A stretch of 8,152 nucleotides of DNA, taken from Planctomycetota bacterium. GTDB lineage: Bacteria; Planctomycetota; GCA-002687715; DRQF01. Shown here in pieces: positions 1-5,995 of this stretch; within the stretch, counting starts at the first letter, position 1, and each line of letters starts with the position of its first letter. The position numbers were made by a program, and so were the translations under genes. The stretch covers positions 1 through 8,152 of the forward strand of contig JAJRYU010000403.1 in the NCBI GenBank assembly GCA_024275615.1. The letters are read 5' to 3'. A model generated the notes under the pieces. That model was given only the letters and a program-made list of their open reading frames with translations, was not told where the DNA came from and did no database searches.

Positions 1-23
1 CACAGACCAAAGAAGTGTATCAA

Positions 24-1370
24 TCAGCCCATCTTGTTCCAGATGGCCCGCATCTTTCCCGATGGAAGAGCAGGAATGGAATCCACCATGGTGACAATGG
101 TCTCAACATTCGCGCCCATGAGACGGTCGAATCCGCCCCGGATGGTCCCTTTGAGCAAGGAGATATCGGCGCCGACCACCGGCACAACCAAAACTTCCAG
201 ACGAGTGAGTGATTCCTGAATCACCTGAAAGGCTGCCACTTCCGGAAGCACACGCAGAACGTACATGGCACCCAGACCATGAATGCGATTTCCATCCGGC
301 GTAAAGAGTGTGTCCGTCGATCGACCATGTAGCTCTTTTAGGAGTGGTAAAGAACGTCCACAAGCGCACCGCTTGCTGTCGAGAGCGGCACGGTCTCCCA
401 ATCGATAGCGAATGAGAGGCATGCCGTAGGAATGAAGGTTGGTGATACAGATCTCCCCCTCTTCTCCCATTGATACCGGCAAACCATCTTCGCCAAGAAT
501 CTCGACAATGACCGTATCAGCGGCAACGTGCATGCCTCCACGCGGACAGCTCTGGGCAATGTAGCCACCGTCACGGCAACCGTACTCGTTGACAACTGGG
601 CAACCGAAAACAGATTCAATCAGCTCCTTGTCCTCAGGCAACAAGAGTTCAGCTGTGCTAATTGCAGCCTTCAGCGGCAGGCTCTTGAGACTCTGTCCGC
701 GCATCTGCAAAAAGGCGGCATAGCGAGCCAAGACACTTGCATAGCCATAGATAAACTCAGTGCGGTGTTGCTTCAAAGTTGGCAGAAACTCCGCCATCTT
801 CTCGTCAGACAACTGAAAAGCATCCAGAAGTCGAAAATTCAACAAACGGTCCTTGAAGAGACGCAGACGGTCATTGGCGCCCAGCTCAATGGGTGAACCC
901 CACATGTCGATTTGTCTATCGCCGAAATGGATGTCCCACCACTCTCTCGCTCTGGCTTTTGCAGCGAGTTGTGAAGATTCTCGCGCCTTGTCAGTGTAAA
1001 AGACCAAAGGCACGCCTGAGCTCCCGCCGGTCTCCAACTTGAAGACCGATTCACGCCAGTTGTCGGCAACAAGCTCTTCGAGGTTTTCGCGAATGAAACT
1101 CTTGTCCATTGTTGGCAAGAAAGTCAGGGACGTGGCATCGACAATACTCGCGGGATCAACCCTGTTGTCGACAAAGAACTGTCGCCACCAAGGCACGTTC
1201 GCGGCAGCATGCCCAACCAGGCCTTGGAGCGCTCGGTTCTGTAGGCCGTTTATTTCCTCGAGATCGAGCCGTTCGGTGTTGCGAAATTCACGGAGAAATC
1301 GATATGTGGATCTTCCTCTGAGTTTCTCGTGAAGAGGATAGATAAGACGACGAATGATCCAGGGGTTCAT
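24..1370 (-). CDS. PaaK/CapK-type adenylate-forming enzyme (phenylacetate-CoA ligase-like)
   Basis: A 448-residue member of the ANL adenylate-forming superfamily, PaaK/CapK branch, a usual length for that branch. Such enzymes activate a carboxylic acid as its acyl-AMP and usually pass it to CoA. The phosphate-binding loop TGGSSG lies at residues 114-119 and is followed by PL. NEYGCRDGG at 261-269 matches the adenine-binding YG region, RYRLGD at 321-326 supplies the ribose-binding aspartate, and LPSGKM at 435-440 carries the C-terminal lysine. CACGR at 335-339 is the short cysteine motif usual in CapK relatives. No membrane segment or signal peptide is visible, so it is probably cytoplasmic. 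The substrate cannot be read from sequence: an aryl or acyl acid, or a step in surface-polysaccharide or lipid assembly as for capK-linked relatives, are all possible. The ATG shares one base with the TAA stop of the zinc-ribbon gene (TAATG), and the only SD-like bases, GGTGAG, sit just 2 bases upstream. Translation therefore probably depends on termination-reinitiation. The family call is firm and the function is open. Confidence 0.85.
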   Translation of the reverse strand: MNPWIIRRLIYPLHEKLRGRSTYRFLREFRNTERLDLEEINGLQNRALQGLVGHAAANVPWWRQFFVDNRVDPASIVDATSLTFLPTMDKSFIRENLEELVADNWRESVFKLETGGSSGVPLVFYTDKARESSQLAAKARAREWWDIHFGDRQIDMWGSPIELGANDRLRLFKDRLLNFRLLDAFQLSDEKMAEFLPTLKQHRTEFIYGYASVLARYAAFLQMRGQSLKSLPLKAAISTAELLLPEDKELIESVFGCPVVNEYGCRDGGYIAQSCPRGGMHVAADTVIVEILGEDGLPVSMGEEGEICITNLHSYGMPLIRYRLGDRAALDSKRCACGRSLPLLKELHGRSTDTLFTPDGNRIHGLGAMYVLRVLPEVAAFQVIQESLTRLEVLVVPVVGADISLLKGTIRGGFDRLMGANVETIVTMVDSIPALPSGKMRAIWNKMG

Positions 1371-2110
1371 TACTCACCAAGGACAAGAATACGCTGACAG
1401 TTACGGCAAGGAACAAGTTTCTTTGCCATCACCCGGCTCAATGTCTGCAAGGTGATCTGTGTGTCACACCCCTTGCAAATCTGGTCAATCACAAGAGCTG
1501 TACCCTGGCCTCGTCTTGCAAATGCCACGTCGTAAGTTGCGCGAATCGTCGCTGGTAGGGCATCCAAGCACTCAACGCGGCGCCCTGCCATTTCTTCCAC
1601 TTTGGCACTTTGCTCTTTGAGTTCTTCAGCAACCTTGGCTTCCGCTTCTTTAGCGTTGCTCTTGAGCTCATCGAGTTTGTCGATGGTCTTTTGATGATCC
1701 TCTTTCAGACTGTCGATGGCATCAAAGAGTTCCAAGACCTCTGTCTGCAAATCGTCATCGAGCTTCTTACGCGAGGCGATTTGAGACTTCATGGCATTGA
1801 ATTCGGTATTGTCCTTCAGGCTAAAGAGCTGGCCTTCAAGCTTGAGAACATCTTGCGCCAAACCCTCAATTTCCATGGTTTTCTTGTCGATGCGTTTTTG
1901 GGCCGCGGTGATGGTGTCCTTGGCTATCTTTACGACTTTTTCTTGATTCTCGACTTGGCGAATTCTTGCTGCCAGATCCTTGGGACGCCTCTCCAAGGCT
2001 CTTTTTGCATGAGCCATTTCGAAATCGATACCGTTCAATTCAATGAGTGTGGCGATTGTCTTAGGCGACAGGATTTCCTTCTCACCGTCGTTTGCAGGTT
2101 GCATGCTCAT
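1370..2110 (-). CDS. Coiled-coil protein with C-terminal C4 zinc ribbon (CT398/CdsZ-like family)
   Basis: A 246-residue protein of the family known as C4-type zinc ribbon, DUF164 or CT398/CdsZ-like. Residues about 25-185 are rich in Lys, Glu and Leu and read as a long antiparallel coiled coil. It contains the family signature KDNTEFNAMKSQI at 99-111. The C-terminus carries a four-cysteine ribbon: CKGC at 212-215 and CRNC at 235-238, about 20 residues apart. No signal peptide or membrane helix is visible. Relatives occur in many bacteria, often close to dnaG or rpoD. Their role is poorly defined: the chlamydial member has been linked to secretion or flagellar factors, and nucleic-acid binding has been proposed for others. 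The first ATG of the N-terminal Met-Ser-Met is preferred because GAGGTGAG lies 6 bases upstream of it. The gene starts 22 bases after the T-tract of the rpoD terminator and overlaps the next gene by one base. Family and boundaries are clear; the function is unknown. Confidence 0.85.
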   Translation of the reverse strand: MSMQPANDGEKEILSPKTIATLIELNGIDFEMAHAKRALERRPKDLAARIRQVENQEKVVKIAKDTITAAQKRIDKKTMEIEGLAQDVLKLEGQLFSLKDNTEFNAMKSQIASRKKLDDDLQTEVLELFDAIDSLKEDHQKTIDKLDELKSNAKEAEAKVAEELKEQSAKVEEMAGRRVECLDALPATIRATYDVAFARRGQGTALVIDQICKGCDTQITLQTLSRVMAKKLVPCRNCQRILVLGE

Positions 2111-2116
2111 GATTTT

Positions 2117-2124
2117 CTCACCTC
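2117..2124 (-). promoter_or_regulatory. Ribosome binding site of the zinc-ribbon gene
   Basis: Read on the minus strand this is GAGGTGAG, ending 6 bases before the ATG at 2110. It is a strong Shine-Dalgarno match and decides for the first of two closely spaced ATG codons. It lies only 7 bases downstream of the T-tract of the rpoD terminator. Confidence 0.7.
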
Positions 2125-2131
2125 GACCGAC

Positions 2132-2159
2132 AAAAAAAGCCCGGACAATCGTCCGGGCT
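2132..2159 (-). terminator. Intrinsic (Rho-independent) terminator after rpoD
   Basis: On the minus strand a perfect 9-bp GC-rich stem, AGCCCGGAC / GTCCGGGCT (2159-2151 with 2146-2138), closes a 4-base GATT loop. It is followed at once by a run of seven T (2138-2132, whose first T also closes the stem). It begins 8 bases after the rpoD stop codon, so rpoD transcripts should end here. The two genes downstream are co-oriented and close behind, so the element may act as a partial terminator that lowers their expression relative to rpoD. A T-run follows only the minus-strand hairpin, so it is not bidirectional. Confidence 0.93.
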
Positions 2160-2167
2160 GTTGTGTG

Positions 2168-3811
2168 TCAAATTCCACTTGACTCTAGGAAACCTGAAAG
2201 TTTCCTTGAGCGAATCGGGTGTTGCAGCTTCATAACTGCTTTCGCCTCGATTTGGCGAACTCGTTCTCGAGTCACCTTGAAGATCCTGCCGACCTCCTCA
2301 AGGGTGTAGGTATATCCATCACCAATACCATACCTGAGTTTGATGATTTCTCGCTCGCGGTAGTTGAGGGTCTGAAGGATATCCTTGATTCGGTCCTTAA
2401 GCATTTTGTGTGTTGCTGAAGTGACAGGTGACTCGGCACCTTCGTCTTCGATGAATTCACCGAAGTAGGAATCTTCGGAGTCGCCCACAGGACGATCCAA
2501 GGAAACCGGATGCTTCGAGATATTCATCACGCGCTTGGCTTCTTCCAGCGAAATGTCCGCCGCTTTGGCGATCTCTTCGATGGTTGGCTCCCGGCCTTCT
2601 AACTGCACAAGACGCTTGTGAACATTGCGCAAGCGAGTCATGGTTTCGATCATGTGAACCGGAATACGAATGGTGCGCGCCTGATCAGCAATCGAACGCG
2701 TGATGGCCTGACGAATCCACCAAGTGGCATAAGTGGAGAACTTGTAACCGCGACGGTATTCGTACTTCTCGACTGCCTTCATCAAACCGGTGTTCCCTTC
2801 TTGAATCAAGTCAAGAAAGGTGAGCCCGCGATTGCGATATTTCTTGGCGATCGACACGACCAAGCGCAAGTTGCCGCTGGACAGGTCTCTTTTCGCTTCT
2901 TCATAGCGCTCGAAACGATCGTGGATCTGATCAAGGCGGGCTGCCAACTGTTCCCGTGTCTCGCCCAGCTCCACTTGCATTTGGAAGTAGCGATCCGTGA
3001 GTCTCTGTCTGGTGACTTCATCGTCTTCTTCGAGTTGTTCGGTTTCTCTCTCGATTCGATTGAGGTCGGCCAAGCGCTCTTCAAGAACGTTCATCATCGG
3101 ACGAACTTTTTTGATCTGAAGGCCCAGCTCTTCGAGCAAGACGACGATCTTCTTGCGGCGTGAACGAACACGCTTGGAAACTTCAAAAAACTCGGATTTC
3201 TGGGTCTTGCCGTCCAAGAACTGACGAAATTCGACGTTGTTGCGCTCAAGGACCTTGTGAATCGTGGCAATGTTCTCAGGCAAACGGTCGGCAATGTCTT
3301 GCTTGTCAACTTCACCGACTTTCAGCGTGCGGTCAAATGCCAGCTGGCCACGCTCCACGTATTCAAAAATCTCGACAGCAGACCTAGCCGTGTAGGGACA
3401 TTCCAAAATCTTCTTGCGGAACATCTTGCGGGTCAGTTCGATCTTCTTTGCCAGGGAAATTTCCTGGGCCCGGGTGAGCAGTGGTATTTCGCCCATTTGG
3501 GTGAGATACATGCGAACCGGATCATCGATGCGCTCGGTGGTGGAAGACGCCGACGGGGCGGCGACGGTTTCGCCCTCAAGACCTTGGGCACCTGCAGCTC
3601 GCGCTTCGGCCGCAGCCAAGCGCCGCTCTTCGGCATCTTCGTCGTCGAGAACGTCAATGCCCTCGTCACCCAGGCGCAAGAGGAGGTTTTCCACCTTGTC
3701 GGGAGAAATAACATCGGGTGGCAAGATTCTGTTGATGGTCTCGTAGGTAACGAAACCAGCTTTCTTGCCGCCTTCAATGAGTATTTGGAGTTCGGACTCG
3801 AGTCCCTTCAT
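2168..3811 (-). CDS. rpoD: RNA polymerase primary sigma factor RpoD (sigma-70, group 1)
   Basis: A 547-residue housekeeping sigma factor that directs core RNA polymerase to -35/-10 promoters. Region 1.1 is present at residues 1-60, marking a group 1 sigma. An acidic Ala/Glu-rich linker (60-93) leads to region 1.2 at 96-130 (DDPVRMYLTQMGEIPLL). A helical non-conserved region fills about 131-300. Regions 2.1-2.4 cover about 307-386 and include YKFSTYATWWIRQAITRSIA at 356-375; Q368 and T371 correspond to the -10-reading Q437 and T440 of E. coli. Region 3 covers about 387-465. Region 4 spans 470-540 with the helix-turn-helix VTRERVRQIEAKAV at 513-526; R515, E516, R519 and Q520 match the -35-contacting positions. 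The DNA-reading residues are therefore intact and consensus-like promoters are expected. AGAGAGG lies 4 bases upstream of the ATG, and a TGA in the same frame eight codons upstream excludes a longer start. The gene sits 218 bases after dnaG and ends in its own terminator. The wording resembles planctomycete RpoD. Confidence 0.98.
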   Translation of the reverse strand: MKGLESELQILIEGGKKAGFVTYETINRILPPDVISPDKVENLLLRLGDEGIDVLDDEDAEERRLAAAEARAAGAQGLEGETVAAPSASSTTERIDDPVRMYLTQMGEIPLLTRAQEISLAKKIELTRKMFRKKILECPYTARSAVEIFEYVERGQLAFDRTLKVGEVDKQDIADRLPENIATIHKVLERNNVEFRQFLDGKTQKSEFFEVSKRVRSRRKKIVVLLEELGLQIKKVRPMMNVLEERLADLNRIERETEQLEEDDEVTRQRLTDRYFQMQVELGETREQLAARLDQIHDRFERYEEAKRDLSSGNLRLVVSIAKKYRNRGLTFLDLIQEGNTGLMKAVEKYEYRRGYKFSTYATWWIRQAITRSIADQARTIRIPVHMIETMTRLRNVHKRLVQLEGREPTIEEIAKAADISLEEAKRVMNISKHPVSLDRPVGDSEDSYFGEFIEDEGAESPVTSATHKMLKDRIKDILQTLNYREREIIKLRYGIGDGYTYTLEEVGRIFKVTRERVRQIEAKAVMKLQHPIRSRKLSGFLESSGI

Positions 3812-3815
3812 CTGG

Positions 3816-3822
3816 CCTCTCT
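3816..3822 (-). promoter_or_regulatory. Ribosome binding site of rpoD
   Basis: The minus-strand sequence AGAGAGG ends 4 bases before the rpoD ATG at 3811. The spacing is slightly short but acceptable. It supports this start, which is also the only ATG possible because an in-frame TGA lies at 3835-3833. Confidence 0.5.
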
Positions 3823-3945
3823 GTTCAGGAAATCAGGGCCCTTCTTAGCAACCAGCATTCTGGCTTCCTCATTCGTCTGGCAAAGCCTTGGCTTCGCTGT
3901 CACCGATCAATGAGAAACCCGGGAATGATCTTGCACGTAAACGGC

Positions 3946-3974
3946 GTTGTAGGAACTTCTTCCAACGCGGACAA
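3946..3974 (-). promoter_or_regulatory. rpoD: Candidate sigma-70 promoter for rpoD
   Basis: Within the 218-base spacer the minus strand reads TTGTCC (3974-3969), a 17-base gap, then TACAAC (3951-3946). Each hexamer matches 4 of 6 consensus bases at ideal spacing. A start near 3939 would give a leader of about 130 bases before the rpoD ATG. The -35 hexamer starts directly behind the hairpin that follows dnaG, giving the order terminator-like hairpin, promoter, leader, gene. Matches of this quality occur by chance, so this is tentative. The leader also holds a small inverted repeat at 3880-3897 (8 bp with one mismatch) of unknown meaning. Confidence 0.35.
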
Positions 3975-3998
3975 GATTGACGCTGGGAGGGACAAGAT
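3969..3998 (-). repeat. Direct repeat of 9 bases, 21-base period
   Basis: ATCTTGTCC occurs twice on the minus strand, at 3998-3990 and 3977-3969. The starts are 21 bases apart, about two helical turns. The first copy lies in the loop side of the hairpin after dnaG, and the second covers the -35 of the candidate rpoD promoter. It could be an operator, but with only two short copies chance cannot be excluded. Confidence 0.25.
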
Positions 3999-4027
3999 CC
4001 CCGATTCCCACATCCTCCGTCAATCCT
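3973..4027 (-). other. Long hairpin directly after dnaG
   Basis: Starting 2 bases after the dnaG TGA, the minus strand carries a perfect 8-bp inverted repeat, GATTGACG (4025-4018) with CGTCAATC (3982-3975). One G-T and one A-T pair extend it outward. Between the arms, TGGGA can pair with TCCCA, and inside that GGGA with TCCC around a TCTTG loop. The result is a branched-bulge stem-loop of about 55 bases. No U-run follows, so it is not a standard intrinsic terminator. It may protect the 3' end of dnaG mRNA, act as a processing site that separates dnaG from rpoD, or reduce read-through. E. coli is known to process the message between dnaG and rpoD, but no homology is implied. Confidence 0.55.
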
Positions 4028-4029
4028 CT

Positions 4030-5949
4030 TCAAAACATATCGTCATCATCACTCTCAAACCCCAGTTCTTCACCGCCATCCCGAGAATTCTCCGGTGATG
4101 GTTCCGGAGAATGGACATCTGGTGGAACGGCGAAAGACGGCCCCTTCTTGGGTTTTTCGGCCTCCTCCTCCCCTTCCGGGGTGTTTTGGGAGTCCTTCAT
4201 CTTTTGAAAAATGGCCGCAAAATTGTCTTCATTGACGCCTCCCGCCTTCAAGTCAGCAAGCTCTCGATCGTGACGGCATTCGAGAAGATGGCGCACCGCC
4301 CCCGCCAATTGTAAGGGCAGATTTTCTGGCAGTTCACCTGGAATGACCATGTCCTTGAAAAATGCCCGGTCAACGGAATCCGCCAATTCGAGGAGTATCT
4401 GCTCCGGGCCCGCTGTTTGGCCGTCCACAGTCTGATCGACCAGCAAGGCAAAAACTCGCCGCGCCTGAACCGTTGAGAAGTCCTTGGCCTGAAGATCGCT
4501 GTGCCAGGAGGTCCCCAAACCGGACCCATTGATGATGGCTTGGAAAATGTGGCGCTCCGCTCTTCGAGTGGCGCGGGTCATGGGTCGGTCTGGCTCTTCT
4601 TGGGGCCGTTCAACAACCGGGCGCTTCGCAGGCTCCGGTTCTTTGCGACTCCGGGGTTGAGTCTCGATCAATCGCGTCTCCAAGTCCCCGCGCGCCAACC
4701 CCAAACTCTCGGCCGTGCGATCGAGAATGAGCCCACGTTTCACTGGATTGGCCGCCGAACGTGCCAAGCGCAACAATTCGTCCGCTGCCTTGACCTTGCC
4801 CGTGACATCGCCCAAGTCATGGCGTGCGCTCACCTCTCCCAGCACAAAGTCGAAAAACGGCAACGCTCCCCTGCGAATCAAATCCAATCCTTGAGCACCC
4901 TTTTCGAGCAAGAAATCACAAGGATCTTTGTCCCCGGCCAACCGAGCGACCTTAAGCTCAAGGTCAACCGCGGTGAATAACTCAGCTCCCCGCTCCGCCG
5001 CTTTGCGTCCGGCGGAATCTCCGTCATAGACCAACGTGATCTGATCGGTGTAACGGGAAAGCAAGCGCGCATGTTGGGGCGTGAGAGCCGTTCCAAGCGT
5101 CGCCACGGCTGGCATTTCTGCCTGTTGGACTGCCATGATGACGTCTGTATACCCTTCCACGACGAAGATCTCTTCTCCCGCGCGCAAACGCCGAAGACGA
5201 TCCAAGCCGTAAAGGCTGGCGCTCTTATTGAACACCGGCGTCTTGGGAGAATTCAGGTACTTAGGCTCTGAGCCATCCAAACAACGACCGCCGAAACCAA
5301 TGACACGAGCCATGGCATCAATGATGGGGAAAATGAGACGGTCTCGAAATGCATCGTAGACACCCGATTTCCCTTCTCTTTTCTTCGCCAACCCAGCGTC
5401 CAACAGGAGTTGCTCGGAGATTCCCTTGTTGCCGGCGGCATGAGCGAGCTCGGTCCAACCGGCAGGCGCATAGCCAATACCAAAGTCCTCTTGGGTTTTG
5501 GCGCTGATCTGTCGGCCGTCCAGATACTCTCGACATGTTCTTCCGGATTCGGTGTGAAGCCTTCTTCGGAAGAACTCGGCCGCCCAACGATTCACGCGAA
5601 AAACATCGTTCTTTGACGATTCCGACGTCTCTTGGGGTGTTCGGGATTCCTCTCGTTCCAAGGTAATACCGGCTCGATCGGCGAGAGCTTCCACCGCTTC
5701 TGGAAACGAGACTCGATCCATGGCCATGACAAAATCAATCGCCGAGCCTCTTTCACCGCAGCCAAAACAATGAAACCAACCGCGATCTGGAGTCACCGAG
5801 AAACTGGGGGTCTTTTCATCATGGAAGGGGCAAAGCCCTTTGAAACTGCGACCCGCGCGTTTGAGAGTCACATAGCCACTCACGACATCGACGATGTTGG
5901 TGGCTTCGCGAACTTGCTCCAATGATTGGCTGGTGATTCGCCCGGCCAC
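4030..5949 (-). CDS. dnaG: DNA primase DnaG
   Basis: A 639-residue replicative primase, which makes the RNA primers that start Okazaki fragments and works with the DnaB helicase. The N-terminal CHC2 zinc domain is complete, with C40, H43, C61 and C64. The RNA polymerase core includes FRDRLIFPI at 201-209, GFGGR at 218-222 and KYLNSPKTPVFNKSASLYGL at 230-249. The TOPRIM fold shows EGYTD at 265-269 with catalytic E265 and DGDSAG at 309-314 with D309 and D311. A charged, proline-rich linker (about 430-460) leads to a helical helicase-binding domain at about 462-575. Beyond that is an unusual tail (about 585-639) of low complexity, ending ESDDDDMF. The start is GTG, chosen because AAGGTGG lies 7 bases upstream and a TAA lies in frame five codons upstream. 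The gene follows rsmA by 46 bases and precedes rpoD by 218 bases, with a hairpin directly behind it. Confidence 0.98.
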   Translation of the reverse strand: MAGRITSQSLEQVREATNIVDVVSGYVTLKRAGRSFKGLCPFHDEKTPSFSVTPDRGWFHCFGCGERGSAIDFVMAMDRVSFPEAVEALADRAGITLEREESRTPQETSESSKNDVFRVNRWAAEFFRRRLHTESGRTCREYLDGRQISAKTQEDFGIGYAPAGWTELAHAAGNKGISEQLLLDAGLAKKREGKSGVYDAFRDRLIFPIIDAMARVIGFGGRCLDGSEPKYLNSPKTPVFNKSASLYGLDRLRRLRAGEEIFVVEGYTDVIMAVQQAEMPAVATLGTALTPQHARLLSRYTDQITLVYDGDSAGRKAAERGAELFTAVDLELKVARLAGDKDPCDFLLEKGAQGLDLIRRGALPFFDFVLGEVSARHDLGDVTGKVKAADELLRLARSAANPVKRGLILDRTAESLGLARGDLETRLIETQPRSRKEPEPAKRPVVERPQEEPDRPMTRATRRAERHIFQAIINGSGLGTSWHSDLQAKDFSTVQARRVFALLVDQTVDGQTAGPEQILLELADSVDRAFFKDMVIPGELPENLPLQLAGAVRHLLECRHDRELADLKAGGVNEDNFAAIFQKMKDSQNTPEGEEEAEKPKKGPSFAVPPDVHSPEPSPENSRDGGEELGFESDDDDMF

Positions 5950-5956
5950 CGCTAGG

Positions 5957-5963
5957 CCACCTT
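5957..5963 (-). promoter_or_regulatory. Ribosome binding site of dnaG
   Basis: AAGGTGG on the minus strand ends 7 bases before the GTG codon at 5949. It is a good Shine-Dalgarno match at good spacing, and it is what fixes the non-ATG start of the primase. Confidence 0.65.
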
Positions 5964-5995
5964 ATTCTTAAGATCGTAGTCATTCATTGTTCAGG

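Noticed and set aside
1610..2182. A 190-codon open frame on the plus strand with hydrophobic stretches.
   Set aside because: It is antisense to a Lys/Glu-rich coiled coil, whose complement reads as Phe/Leu-rich sequence. It also crosses the rpoD terminator, and no family is recognised.
2618..3163. A 181-codon open frame on the plus strand inside rpoD.
   Set aside because: It lies wholly within conserved sigma regions and is the expected by-product of their codon use.
3825..3872. A 15-codon minus-strand reading frame in the rpoD leader, ending 13 bases before the rpoD ATG, considered as a leader peptide.
   Set aside because: It has no Shine-Dalgarno sequence, no run of regulatory codons and no paired alternative hairpins. 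A frame this short is expected by chance.
3880..3897. An inverted repeat in the rpoD leader, considered as a terminator or riboswitch piece.
   Set aside because: The stem is short, the loop is only two bases and no T-run follows. No known riboswitch pattern is visible around it.
3257..3913. A 218-codon open frame on the plus strand, antisense to rpoD and running into its leader.
   Set aside because: It mirrors the codon pattern of rpoD, has no recognisable domain and no convincing ribosome binding site. The minus-strand gene is certain, so this is a shadow frame.
5952..5987. An 11-codon minus-strand reading frame between rsmA and dnaG, covering the dnaG ribosome binding site.
   Set aside because: There is no ribosome binding site for it and no recognisable peptide. 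It could couple translation, but nothing in the sequence separates this from chance.
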